This document shows, piece after piece, positions 1-7,900 of a DNA stretch of 47,400 nucleotides (position 1 is the first letter of the stretch; each line of letters begins with the position of its first letter). The notes under the pieces were generated by a model, which saw nothing but the letters and a program-made list of their open reading frames with translations, was not told where the DNA came from and did no database searches. Position numbers and translations under genes: made by a program. This DNA is from an uncultured Coriobacteriaceae bacterium. GTDB taxonomy: Bacteria; Actinomycetota; Coriobacteriia; Coriobacteriales; Atopobiaceae. The DNA lies in the NCBI GenBank assembly GCA_948439405.1, contig CAOJNB010000012.1, positions 1 to 47,400 of the forward strand, given 5' to 3'.

Positions 1-347
1 ACATCGCCGTGGGCCAGGCCCACATCAAGAGCACGTTCAACAACACGATCATCTCGATCACCGACCCGCAGGGCAACGTCATCGCCTGGCAGTCCGGCGG
101 CACCGCGGGCTTCAAGGGCTCCCGCAAGTCGACGCCCTTCGCCGCCCAGGTCGCTGCCGAGGCCTGCGCCAAGGCCGCCATGGAGCACGGCGTGCGCAAG
201 GTCGCCGTCTTCGTGAAGGGGCCCGGCTCCGGCCGCGAGACCGCGATCCGCTCCCTCCAGGCCGCCGGCCTCGAGGTCTCGAGCATCCAGGACAAGACCC
301 CCGTCGCGCACAACGGCTGCCGCCTCTGCAAGCGCCGTCGCGTGTAG
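1..347 (+). CDS. rpsK: 30S ribosomal protein S11, 5'-truncated by window edge
   Basis: This is the C-terminal ~115 residues of uS11, which lines the platform of the 30S subunit and contacts the mRNA exit region. The frame is open from base 3 (I-A-V-G-Q-A-H-I-K), so the GTG at 9 is an internal valine and the true start lies upstream. Family motifs are clear: [30 protein letters not shown] and [13 protein letters not shown]. The tail reads [11 protein letters not shown], whereas most bacterial S11 proteins end NGCRPPKRRRV, so the usual Pro-Pro is replaced by Leu-Cys. It is followed 21 bp later by rpsD, in the usual order of the alpha operon. Confidence 0.97.
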   Translation, partial: IAVGQAHIKSTFNNTIISITDPQGNVIAWQSGGTAGFKGSRKSTPFAAQVAAEACAKAAMEHGVRKVAVFVKGPGSGRETAIRSLQAAGLEVSSIQDKTPVAHNGCRLCKRRRV

Positions 348-368
348 TTCGAAAGGATCGGTTAAACC

Positions 369-974
369 ATGGCTATTGATAGGACGCCCGTCCTCAAGAG
401 GTGCCGGGCGCTTGACATCGACCCCGTCGTGATGGGCGTCAACAAGAAGTCCAACCGCCAGCAGCGCCGTCGCCGCCGCCAGGAGAGCGAGTACGGCCGC
501 CAGCTCCGCGAGAAGCAAAAGGCCAAGTTCATCTACGGCGTGCTCGAGAAGCAGTTCCGCTCCTACTACGACCGCGCGCTGCGCATCGAGGGCATCACCG
601 GCGACAACCTGATGGTCCAGCTCGAGACGCGCCTCGACAACGTCGTGTTCCGCCTCGGCTTCGCGCGCACCCGCAAGGAGGCCCGCCAGACCGTCTCCCA
701 CGGCCACGTGACCGTGAACGGCCACCGCGTGGACATCCCCTCCTACCAGGTGAAGGTCGGCGACGTCGTCGCCATCGCCCCGAAGTACCGCGAGCTGCTC
801 CCCATCCAGGAGTCCCTGCTCGCCTCCGGGCACGTGGCCGTCTCCCCCTGGCTCGAGGTCGACATCGAGAAGCTGCAGGGTTCCGTCCTGTCCCTGCCGA
901 GCCGCGACCAGATCGACGTCCTCTCTGACGGCACGATCGAGCCGCAGCTCATCGTCGAGCTCTACTCCAAGTAA
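369..974 (+). CDS. rpsD: 30S ribosomal protein S4
   Basis: uS4 is a primary 16S rRNA-binding protein and in many bacteria represses its own operon. At 201 residues it has the normal family length. The S4 RNA-binding fold lies around residues 90-155 (METRLDNVVFRLG-type segment, ARTRKEARQTVSHGHVTVNG). The N-terminus lacks the four-cysteine zinc knuckle found in some S4 proteins (only one Cys, at about residue 12), so it is the zinc-free form. The start is ATG at 369, 21 bp after the rpsK stop, preceded by a GAAAGGA ribosome-binding site. Confidence 0.98.
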   Translation: MAIDRTPVLKRCRALDIDPVVMGVNKKSNRQQRRRRRQESEYGRQLREKQKAKFIYGVLEKQFRSYYDRALRIEGITGDNLMVQLETRLDNVVFRLGFARTRKEARQTVSHGHVTVNGHRVDIPSYQVKVGDVVAIAPKYRELLPIQESLLASGHVAVSPWLEVDIEKLQGSVLSLPSRDQIDVLSDGTIEPQLIVELYSK

Positions 975-997
975 CCCCACACGCAGGGAGGTCATAC

Positions 998-1939
998 ATG
1001 TCCGAATTCATCCGACCCGAGGTGTCGGTAGAAGAGGTCAACGAGAACCTCGCGCGTGTGACCGTCGAGCCGCTCGAGCGCGGGTATGGTGACACGCTCG
1101 GCAACTCGCTGAGGCGCGTCCTGCTCTCGAGCCTCGAGGGCGCGGCCGCCGAGGCGATCCAGATCGACGGGGTCCAGCATGAGTTCACGACGATCGACGG
1201 CGTCTACGAGGACGTCACCGACATCGTCCTCAACGTGAAGGGCCTCGTGTTCCAGAGCATGGGCACCGGCGACGAGGGCGTCGCCTCGATCAACGTGTCC
1301 GGCCCGATGACCGTGACCGGCGCCGACCTCTCGGTCCCCGCCGAGTTCAAGCTCATCAACGGCGACCACCCGATCTGCACGATCGGCGAGGGCGGCCACC
1401 TGGCGATGCAGGTGCGCATCGGCTGCGGCCGCGGCTACGTCTCCGGCGAGGACAACGAGCGCGAGGGCGACCCGATCGGGCTGATCCGCGTCGACTCGCT
1501 CTACTCGCCCGTGAGGCGCTGCGCGAAGTTCGTCGAGCCGTGCCGCGTCGGCCAGCACACCGACTACGACCGCCTCGTGCTCGAGGTCGAGACCAACGGC
1601 GCCGTCGCCCCGCGCGACGCCGTGATCGAGGCCGCGAACATCATCTCGCAGCACATGAGCGCCTTCATGGCCCTTGCCGAGACCGACGAGGAGTCCGAGG
1701 AGGTCTCGATCTTCGCCGCCAGCCCCGATGACGACAACACCGACCTCGACAAGTCAATCGAGCACCTCGACCTGTCGGTCCGCTCCTACAACTGCCTCAA
1801 GCGCGCCGGCATCCACTCCGTGCGCCAGCTCGTGGAGTTCTCGGAGAACGACCTGCTCAACATCAGGAACTTCGGTGTGAAGTCCATCGAGGAAGTCAAG
1901 GATAAGCTCGAGTCGATGGGCCTGGGCCTGAAGGCCTAG
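998..1939 (+). CDS. rpoA: DNA-directed RNA polymerase subunit alpha
   Basis: This is the alpha subunit of RNA polymerase (313 residues). The N-terminal dimerisation and assembly domain covers about residues 1-225 and includes the characteristic GYGDTLGNSLRRVLLSS segment. An acidic linker (DEESEEVSIF...DDDNTDLD) follows. The C-terminal helix-hairpin-helix domain at about 250-313 contains LSVRSYNCLKRAGI and NFGVKSIEEV and contacts UP-element DNA and activators. An AGGGAGG ribosome-binding site sits 7 bp before ATG 998. It lies between rpsD and rplQ, as is usual. Confidence 0.99.
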   Translation: MSEFIRPEVSVEEVNENLARVTVEPLERGYGDTLGNSLRRVLLSSLEGAAAEAIQIDGVQHEFTTIDGVYEDVTDIVLNVKGLVFQSMGTGDEGVASINVSGPMTVTGADLSVPAEFKLINGDHPICTIGEGGHLAMQVRIGCGRGYVSGEDNEREGDPIGLIRVDSLYSPVRRCAKFVEPCRVGQHTDYDRLVLEVETNGAVAPRDAVIEAANIISQHMSAFMALAETDEESEEVSIFAASPDDDNTDLDKSIEHLDLSVRSYNCLKRAGIHSVRQLVEFSENDLLNIRNFGVKSIEEVKDKLESMGLGLKA

Positions 1940-1975
1940 GCGCTCGGCGCGCGATTCGCATAGGAGTCACAAGCC

Positions 1976-2530
1976 ATGAGGCACAACAAGAAGCACGGGA
2001 TGAAGCTGGGCACGGACGCCAGCCACACCAAGGCGATGCGCCGCAGCCTGGTCCGCGCCCTGTTCGAGAACGACCGCATCAAGACGAACGTCCAGCGCGC
2101 CAAGGCCATCCGCCCGGACGTCGACCGCATCATCACCTGGGCCAAGAAGGGCGACCTGCACTCCCGTCGCCTCGCCATCGCCCAGCTCGCCGACGCCGAC
2201 CTGGTGGGCGAGGTCTTCGACAAGGCCGCGCAGGGCATGTGGGCCGACCGCAACGGCGGCTACACCCGCATCATGCGCATCGGCTACCGCAAGGGCGACA
2301 ACGCCGAGATGGCCATCATCGAGCTCGTCAACGAGCGCGTGAAGGGCGCCGCGGCCGCGACCGAGACCGTCGTGGCCCCCGTCGAGGAGGAGTCCGAGCC
2401 CGAGGCCGAGGTCACCGAGGTCGAGGAGGTCGCCGAGGAGGCGGACGCCCCCGCCGAGGAGGAGACCGACTTCGAGGAGCCCGAGGCCGAGGCCGCCGCG
2501 GAGGAGTCCGAGGAGAAGGACGCCGAGTAG
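1976..2530 (+). CDS. rplQ: 50S ribosomal protein L17 with acidic C-terminal extension
   Basis: bL17 is located near the polypeptide exit side of the 50S subunit. The core (residues 1-~120) has the family signature RHNKKHGMKLG, followed by LVRALFENDRIKT and the late TRIMRIGYRKGDNAEMAIIEL segment. Residues ~121-184 form an extension made almost entirely of Glu, Ala, Asp and Val. The protein is therefore about 60 residues longer than a typical 116-130-residue L17. The tail is strongly acidic and probably unstructured; its role cannot be read from sequence. The gene is the last of the ribosomal block and is followed by a hairpin at 2554-2582. Confidence 0.97.
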   Translation: MRHNKKHGMKLGTDASHTKAMRRSLVRALFENDRIKTNVQRAKAIRPDVDRIITWAKKGDLHSRRLAIAQLADADLVGEVFDKAAQGMWADRNGGYTRIMRIGYRKGDNAEMAIIELVNERVKGAAAATETVVAPVEEESEPEAEVTEVEEVAEEADAPAEEETDFEEPEAEAAAEESEEKDAE

Positions 2531-2553
2531 GCGCGTGACACGAACGGTCTGAC

Positions 2554-2582
2554 GCGGGAGGTCGGGGCATCCGGCCTCCCGC
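2554..2582 (+). terminator. Hairpin after rplQ, candidate terminator
   Basis: An 8-bp perfect stem (GCGGGAGG at 2554-2561 with CCTCCCGC at 2575-2582) is followed by TTCGCGTAT, a weak T-tract. A second 8-bp perfect hairpin (GGACGGGC at 2612-2619 with GCCCGTCC at 2625-2632) sits just before the ecfA ribosome-binding site. The first is the better terminator candidate for the ribosomal operon. The second could occlude or expose the ecfA start. Confidence 0.5.
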
Positions 2583-2657
2583 TTCGCGTATCGGGGCGGC
2601 GGGCCGGCGTCGGACGGGCGCCGGGCCCGTCCCGTCGGAGGAGGGAGGCGAGTCGTC

Positions 2658-4385
2658 GTGATCGAGCTGGACGGGGTCTCCTACGCATACCCCGGGACGT
2701 CCGCGGAGGCCGTGCGCGACGTCTCACTGCGTCTGGCCCCCGGCGAGCACGTGGCCCTCGTGGGTCCCAACGGATCGGGCAAGTCGACGATCGCACGGCT
2801 CGCGAACGGGGGCCTGCTGGCCCGGGGCGGCCGCGTCGTCGTGGACGGCACGGACCCCTCGGACGGCGTCGCGGAGCGGCGCGAGGTCGCGCGTGCGGTG
2901 GGATTCGTGCGACAGGACCCCGACGACCAGCTCGTCGCCTCGCGCGTGTTCGACGAGGTCGCCTTCGGGCCCTGCAACCTGGGCCTTCCCGCCGAGGAGG
3001 TGCGCCGCCGCGTGACGGGCGCCCTCGAGGCCTGCGGCCTCGCCGGCATGGAGGCGCGCTCGGTCGACGGCCTCTCGGGCGGGCAGCGGCAGCGCCTCGC
3101 CGTCGCCGGCGCGCTCGCGACGGACCCCGCCTACCTCGTGCTCGACGAGGCGACATCCTACCTCGATCCGGCGGGTCGCGACGAGCTGCGCCGCCTCGCC
3201 GCCGTGCTCGTCGCGGACGGGCGCGGCCTGCTGAGCGTCTCCCACGAGCTCGAGGACGTGCTCGCCGCCGACCGCGTCGTCCTCGTCGAGGACGGCTCCG
3301 TCACGTGGGAGGGTGACGTGGTGGCGCTCCTGCGCGACGACGGGGTCCTGCGCCGCTCCGGGCTCAACCGCGACCCGCTGGCGCCCCTCCTCGTGCGCGC
3401 GGCCCGCGGCGCTGCGTTCGAGTTGGACCCCCATGCCTTCGAATTCGGCCCCGGAACGCCTTCCTGGGCAAACGTCGCCGAATCCGTGCGCACGAACAAG
3501 CGGATGCCGCTCGCCGAGCCTGACAAACGGTCGCCGAAGACCTGCGAACTTATGCGCACGAACGAATCGGGCCCGCAAAATCCCAGTTGCCGGACAAGGG
3601 ACCCAGAGGAGAGCACTGACCCGGACATGCCGGACGCCTCCCTCGAGCTCCGCGACGTCACGGTGCGCTTCGGGGACGCGACGGCCCTCGCCGACGTCTC
3701 GCTCCGCGCGCGTCCCGGCGAGGTCACGCTCGTGTGCGGCCCGTCGGGCGCCGGGAAGTCCACGGCGCTGCTCGTCCTGGCGGGCGTGCTCGAGGCGGAC
3801 GCCGGCTCGGCGACGCTTGCCGGGAGGCCGGTGCGTCCGGGCGACGTCGGGCTCTCGTTCCAGAGGGCGCAGTCGCAGCTGTTCTGCCCGACGGTGGCGG
3901 AGGAGGTCGCCTTCGGGCCCGAGAACCTCGGGCTCGGCCGCGAGGAGGTCGACGAGCGGGTTGAACGGGCGATGGAGGCCTTCGGCGTCGCCCGTCTCGC
4001 GGACCGTTCACCCCTCCAGCTCTCCGGAGGGCAGGCGCGTCGCGTCGCGCTCGCCTCGGTGGTCGCGATGGGGCCCGCCGCCTACGTCCTCGACGAGCCG
4101 ACCGCGGGGCTCGACGGCGCGGGCTCGGAGGAGCTCATGGGCGTCGCGCGCGCCCTCGCGGACGGCGGGGCGACCGTCGTCGTGGTGAGCCACGACGTCT
4201 GCTCCTGGCTGTCCGTCGCGGACCGCGCCCTCCTGCTGCGCGCGGGGCGCGTCGCGTGGTCGGGCGCCGCCGGGGAGCTCGGGGCCTCGACACGTCCCTA
4301 CGAGGCGGCGGGCATGGGCGTCCCCCTCGCCGTGCGGCTCGCGCTGGCGGACGGGCGCGGCCCGCGGGACGGGGGCGCGGCATGA
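2658..4385 (+). CDS. ECF transporter double ATPase (EcfA-EcfA' fusion)
   Basis: The protein has two ABC ATPase domains in one 575-residue chain. Domain 1 (~1-255) has Walker A GPNGSGKST at 36-44, signature LSGGQRQRLA and Walker B YLVLDEAT. Domain 2 (~324-575) has Walker A GPSGAGKST, signature LSGGQARRVA and YVLDEPT. With EcfT just downstream this forms the energising module of an ECF vitamin or metal importer; no S component is nearby, so it is probably a shared module. The start is GTG 2658 after GGAGGAGGGAGG. Residues ~264-320, between the domains, are encoded by a copy of the dispersed repeat family, which carries no stop in this frame. ATG 3627 (residue 324) could serve as a separate start for domain 2. 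The stop overlaps the ecfT start. Confidence 0.9.
   Translation: MIELDGVSYAYPGTSAEAVRDVSLRLAPGEHVALVGPNGSGKSTIARLANGGLLARGGRVVVDGTDPSDGVAERREVARAVGFVRQDPDDQLVASRVFDEVAFGPCNLGLPAEEVRRRVTGALEACGLAGMEARSVDGLSGGQRQRLAVAGALATDPAYLVLDEATSYLDPAGRDELRRLAAVLVADGRGLLSVSHELEDVLAADRVVLVEDGSVTWEGDVVALLRDDGVLRRSGLNRDPLAPLLVRAARGAAFELDPHAFEFGPGTPSWANVAESVRTNKRMPLAEPDKRSPKTCELMRTNESGPQNPSCRTRDPEESTDPDMPDASLELRDVTVRFGDATALADVSLRARPGEVTLVCGPSGAGKSTALLVLAGVLEADAGSATLAGRPVRPGDVGLSFQRAQSQLFCPTVAEEVAFGPENLGLGREEVDERVERAMEAFGVARLADRSPLQLSGGQARRVALASVVAMGPAAYVLDEPTAGLDGAGSEELMGVARALADGGATVVVVSHDVCSWLSVADRALLLRAGRVAWSGAAGELGASTRPYEAAGMGVPLAVRLALADGRGPRDGGAA
3450..3615. repeat. Dispersed long inverted repeat, copy A (inside the ATPase gene)
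   Basis: This copy lies between the two ATPase domains. The inner cores are CGAATCCGTGCGCACGAAC (from 3480) and GAACTTATGCGCACGAACG (from 3545). The right outer arm is CCCAGTTGCCGGACAAGG (3582-3599), followed by an AGAGGAGAG flank. The left outer arm is degraded (TTCCTGGGCAAACG near 3461). It is the only copy in the window located inside a coding region, and it is read in frame as a roughly 55-residue linker. Confidence 0.8.
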
Positions 4386-5170
4386 TGCGGGCGGCCGCGC
4401 CGGGGGCCTACGTCGAGCGCGAGACGCCCCTCCATCGTCTCGACGCACGCGTGAAGCTCGCGCTCCTGCTCGCCGTCTCCGCGACGGCGTTCGCCCGCGG
4501 GACCGTGCCGGTCCTGGGGCTCGCGTCCCTGCTTGCCGTCGCGCTCGTCGCCGCGTCGGGCATGGGCGCGGCGACGGCGGCGCGGGCGCTCCGTCCGTGC
4601 GCCGTCGTGCTCGCGTTCGCCCTCGCCGCGAACGCGCTCGTCCTGGACGGGTCGGGCGAGGTCGACCTCGCGGGCCCGGTCGGCCTCAGCCCGGACAGGC
4701 TCGTCCGGGGCGCCTGCGCGGTCGTGCGGGTCGTCCTCCTCGTCGTCCTCGCGCTCGTCGTCTCGGCCACGACCACCGAGACGGAGCTCTCCGACGCCGT
4801 CGCGTGGGCCCTCTCCCCGCTGGGACGCCTCGGGCTGCCCGTCGCCGACGTCGCGACGGTCCTCTCCGTGTCTCTGCGCTTCATCCCGGTGTGCGTGGCC
4901 GAGCTCGACCGCATCGTCGCCGCCCAGCGCGCCCGCGGGACGCGCTTCGACGAGGGCGGCGCCGTCACCAGGGTGCGGAGGTGGGGGTCCGTGCTCGTGC
5001 CGCTCGTCGTGGTACTCTTCTCCCACGCCGACCGCCTCGCCGACGCGATGCGGGACCGCTGCTACGGGGGTCCGTGCTGCACGCGCCTCGCGCGGCCGCT
5101 GCGGACGGCCGACGTCTGCGTGCTGCTCCTCGGCTGCGTCGCGTGCCTGGGGGCGCTTCTTCTCGGATGA
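4382..5170 (+). CDS. ecfT: ECF transporter transmembrane subunit EcfT
   Basis: This is the energy-coupling membrane subunit that couples the ATPases to a substrate-binding S component (262 residues). Several hydrophobic segments are visible (LALLLAVSATAF, VLGLASLLAVALVAASG, CAVVLAFALAANALVL, VVLLVVLALVV, VLVPLVVVLF). The first ATPase-coupling motif is AAQRARGTRFD. The second reads DAMRDRCYGG where the family usually has an A-R-G triplet (AMEARGY-like), so one coupling motif is atypical. ATG 4382 overlaps the upstream TGA (4383-4385), and the TGA at 5168-5170 overlaps the truA ATG, indicating translational coupling. An in-frame ATG at 4385 is an alternative start. Confidence 0.9.
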   Translation: MMRAAAPGAYVERETPLHRLDARVKLALLLAVSATAFARGTVPVLGLASLLAVALVAASGMGAATAARALRPCAVVLAFALAANALVLDGSGEVDLAGPVGLSPDRLVRGACAVVRVVLLVVLALVVSATTTETELSDAVAWALSPLGRLGLPVADVATVLSVSLRFIPVCVAELDRIVAAQRARGTRFDEGGAVTRVRRWGSVLVPLVVVLFSHADRLADAMRDRCYGGPCCTRLARPLRTADVCVLLLGCVACLGALLLG

Positions 5171-6093
5171 TCGACGACGGATTGGGGCGTACCGCCATGC
5201 CGGTTCATGGGTGCGAACGTGGGGAGGGCGGCCTGCCGTCCGACGGGCGCCGCGGCCCGCGGCCCGTCGTCCGCGAGGTTCCCCTCGTCTGCGGCGCGCC
5301 CGCCGCGGGCACGCTCGTCCTGCGCGTGGGGTATCGCGGCGCGGGCTTCTCGGGGTTCGCGGCGCAGCCGGGGAGGCGGACGGTCGCCGGCGAGCTCGTC
5401 CGCGCGCTCGAGACGTTCCTCAGGCGTCCGGTCGAGCTGACCTGCGCCGGGCGCACGGACGCCGGCGTGCACGCGCTCGCCCAGCACGTGAGCGTCCCCG
5501 TCTCCACCGAGGAGCTCGGGGTCGGCAGGCACCGCCTGCTCGCGGGACTCTCCGCGCTCACGCCCGACGACGTGTCCGTCTCGGACGCCTGGCGCGCGGC
5601 GCCCGGCTTCTCCGCGCGCTTCGACGCCCTCTCGCGCACCTACCGCTACCGGGTCTGCGACTCGTCCGCGCGCCCGGTGCTCGCGTGGGACCACGCGTGG
5701 TGGCTGCGCGCCGCGCTCGACGAGCGCGCGATGCACGACGCGGCGCAGGTCCTCGTCGGCGAGCACGACTTCGCGAGCTTCTGCAAGGCGTCCTCGGCCG
5801 TCGGGCGTCCCACCTGCCGCCACGTGGACTGGGTCCGCGTGGGACGCGTTGAGGAGTGCGGCGAGGGGCTCGTCGCCGTCGACGTGCGGGCCAACGCGTT
5901 CCTGCACTCGATGGTCCGCACGATCGTCGGGACGCTCGTCGAGGTCGGCCGCGGTCACCGTCCCGGCACGTGGGTCCGCCGCGTGCTCGAGGCGCGCGAC
6001 CGGACGGCGGCGGGGCCCTGCGCGCCCGCCCGCGGCCTCGTCTTCCAGTCCGTCGAGTATCCGGACGGGGCGCTCGCCCCGTGGGGGGAGTAG
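5167..6093 (+). CDS. truA: tRNA pseudouridine(38-40) synthase TruA
   Basis: TruA isomerises uridines 38-40 in tRNA anticodon stem-loops. The core has the family's GYRGAGFSGFAAQP opening and the catalytic Asp in GRTDAGVHA. It also has the RTYRYRV segment, GEHDFASFCK, and the C-terminal NAFLHSMVRTIVGTLVEVGRG. From ATG 5167, which overlaps the ecfT stop, it is 308 residues, longer than the usual 245-270. The first ~50 residues are not conserved, and ATG 5197 is an alternative start. Location after ecfT is typical of this operon in several phyla. Confidence 0.93.
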   Translation: MIDDGLGRTAMPVHGCERGEGGLPSDGRRGPRPVVREVPLVCGAPAAGTLVLRVGYRGAGFSGFAAQPGRRTVAGELVRALETFLRRPVELTCAGRTDAGVHALAQHVSVPVSTEELGVGRHRLLAGLSALTPDDVSVSDAWRAAPGFSARFDALSRTYRYRVCDSSARPVLAWDHAWWLRAALDERAMHDAAQVLVGEHDFASFCKASSAVGRPTCRHVDWVRVGRVEECGEGLVAVDVRANAFLHSMVRTIVGTLVEVGRGHRPGTWVRRVLEARDRTAAGPCAPARGLVFQSVEYPDGALAPWGE

Positions 6094-6096
6094 CTC

Positions 6097-7086
6097 ATGT
6101 CCGAGCTCGTCAGGGAGGTCGTCGTCGAGGCCGTGGTCGACACGGCGAAGCTCCTGCCGTTCCTGTTCGCCACCTACCTCGCCATGGAGGCGCTCGAGCA
6201 CTGCGCCTCCGAGCGCGCCGAGGCCGCCGTCGCGCGCGCGGGGCGCCTGGGCCCCGTCATCGGCGCCGTGCTCGGCGCGGTCCCGCAGTGCGGGTTCTCC
6301 GCGATGGGCGCGACGCTGTTCGCGGGCGGGGTGGTGAGCATGGGGACGCTCGTCGCCGTCATGCTGTCGACCTCCGACGAGATGGTGCCCGTCTTCCTCG
6401 CGAACGCGGCTCCCCCGGCGACGATCGCCTCGATCCTCGCGCTGAAGGTCGCGGTCGGCTGCGTCGCGGGCGTGACGGTCGACGCCGCGCGCCGCCTGCT
6501 GGGGGCGGGCGCCCCCGTCCGCCACATCCACGACCTCTGCGAGCGGGCGCACTGCGGCTGCGACGACTTCGACTGCCCCGAGCGCGACTGCTGCCACGTG
6601 GCGGGCCACACGCACTCGCACGCCCATGCGCACGGGCACGGCCACGGTCACGCCCACGGGCATGCGGAGGACGGGGGGCGCGGCGGCCTCCTGCCGATCG
6701 CACGCAGCGCCCTGGTGCACACGGCCCAGGTGGCCCTCTTCATCCTCGCGGTGTCGCTCGTGCTGGGCGCCGTCGTCGGGGGCGTGGGGACGGAGGCCCT
6801 GGGCGAGCTGCTGGGGCGGGAGTCCTGGCCCTCCGTGCTGCTCGCGGGCCTCGTGGGCCTGATCCCGAACTGCGCCGCCTCGGTGGCGCTCTCCCAGCTC
6901 TACCTCGACGGCGCGCTCGGCGCCGGCGCGCTCGCGGCGGGCCTGCTCTCGTCCGCGGGGGCCGGCCTGATCGTGCTGTGGCGCACGAACGCGAGCGTGC
7001 GGCAGAACCTGGCCGTCACGGCCGTCCTCTACGGGGTCGGCGTGGCGTGCGGCATCGCCGTCGTCGCGGCCGGGGTCACGTTCTAG
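6097..7086 (+). CDS. Putative heavy-metal exporter / permease with His-rich loop (ArsP_2-like)
   Basis: This 329-residue polytopic membrane protein resembles the 10-TM putative metal exporter family (ArsP_2, also annotated as putative manganese transporter). Two similar membrane halves surround a hydrophilic loop at ~145-190. That loop carries a Cys-rich stretch (CERAHCGCDDFDCPERDCC) and a run of alternating His (HTHSHAHAHGHGHGHAHGHA), a plausible metal-binding sensor or buffer. Each half has a short motif with Cys: VPQCGFSAMG in the first, IPNCAASVALSQL in the second. It starts 3 bp after the truA stop with GGGGGAG as ribosome-binding site. The substrate cannot be fixed from sequence. Confidence 0.75.
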   Translation: MSELVREVVVEAVVDTAKLLPFLFATYLAMEALEHCASERAEAAVARAGRLGPVIGAVLGAVPQCGFSAMGATLFAGGVVSMGTLVAVMLSTSDEMVPVFLANAAPPATIASILALKVAVGCVAGVTVDAARRLLGAGAPVRHIHDLCERAHCGCDDFDCPERDCCHVAGHTHSHAHAHGHGHGHAHGHAEDGGRGGLLPIARSALVHTAQVALFILAVSLVLGAVVGGVGTEALGELLGRESWPSVLLAGLVGLIPNCAASVALSQLYLDGALGAGALAAGLLSSAGAGLIVLWRTNASVRQNLAVTAVLYGVGVACGIAVVAAGVTF

Positions 7087-7128
7087 CATGGGTCCCGTGC
7101 CGGACGGGCGCGGGGAGAGGAGTCGGAC

Positions 7129-7869
7129 ATGGCGGCAGGCAGGCATGCGAGGCGGCGGTTCGAGCGCAGCGATGTCCCGGAGGCGAGCCGCGGCCGCACC
7201 GTGGGGGCCGTCGTCGCCCTCGTCCTCGTCGCGCTCCTCGGGTTCCTCCTCGTCCGCTTCCTGTGGGCACGCGCCCAGGAGGACTCGACCATGGGGGACG
7301 TGGAGCTCGCGTCGGCGCTCGACGAGGCGGCGGACCCCGCGCGCGAGACGGACCTCGCCCGCTCCGGCGACGAGTTCGAGAACGTGCTGTTCCTGATCGT
7401 ATCCGACGCCTCCGCGTCCGCGCCCGAGCTCGCCTCCGCCCGGCTCGCCTGCCTCGACGTCACCGCGGGTCGCGGGTTCCTCGTGACGCTGCCGCAGGGG
7501 ATGCGCCTCGCCTCGGGCGAGGGGACCCTGGCCGAGCTCGTCGCCTCGCAGGGGGAGGCCGCGGCGGTGGGAGCCGTGGCCGAGGCCTGCGGGCTGCCCG
7601 TGTCGCACGTCGTCGTGGTCGACCAGGCGGGCTACGACGCGATCTTCGAGGTCGCGGCGTCCGGGACGCAGGACCTCGTCGGTGCCGCGTCGGAGCTGCT
7701 CTCCTCGATGAGGACCGACATGGGCCCGGGCGACCTGGTCTCGCTCGCCGAGACGCTCCAGGGCATCGGGACGTCCAACCTCTCCGCCGTGGACGCGCCG
7801 CTCGCCGGAGACGGTGCGACCGTCGACGCCGACGCCCTCGGCGTGGCCGTGGGCTATCTGGTGCCATAG
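7129..7869 (+). CDS. Membrane-anchored degenerate LytR-CpsA-Psr (LCP) domain protein
   Basis: This is a 246-residue protein with a short basic cytoplasmic N-terminus, one membrane segment at ~25-45 (TVGAVVALVLVALLGFLLVRF), and an extracytoplasmic domain. That domain follows the LCP layout: a VLFLIVSD strand, GRGFLVTLPQGMRL (where LCP enzymes have ISIPRD), LAELVASQG, then ACGLPVSHVVVVDQAGYDAIFE (compare LTGIPIDHYVxVDFxGF). The catalytic Asp and Arg residues of LCP ligases are not evident. It may therefore be a non-catalytic, envelope-associated relative. GGGGAGAGGAG precedes ATG 7129. Confidence 0.6.
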   Translation: MAAGRHARRRFERSDVPEASRGRTVGAVVALVLVALLGFLLVRFLWARAQEDSTMGDVELASALDEAADPARETDLARSGDEFENVLFLIVSDASASAPELASARLACLDVTAGRGFLVTLPQGMRLASGEGTLAELVASQGEAAAVGAVAEACGLPVSHVVVVDQAGYDAIFEVAASGTQDLVGAASELLSSMRTDMGPGDLVSLAETLQGIGTSNLSAVDAPLAGDGATVDADALGVAVGYLVP

Positions 7870-7900
7870 GGCGACGGAGCCGTCCGGAGAGGGAGGGGAC

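Noticed and set aside
2531..2657. Vitamin riboswitch before the ECF genes
   Set aside because: The 127-bp spacer holds only two simple hairpins and no recognisable riboswitch core.
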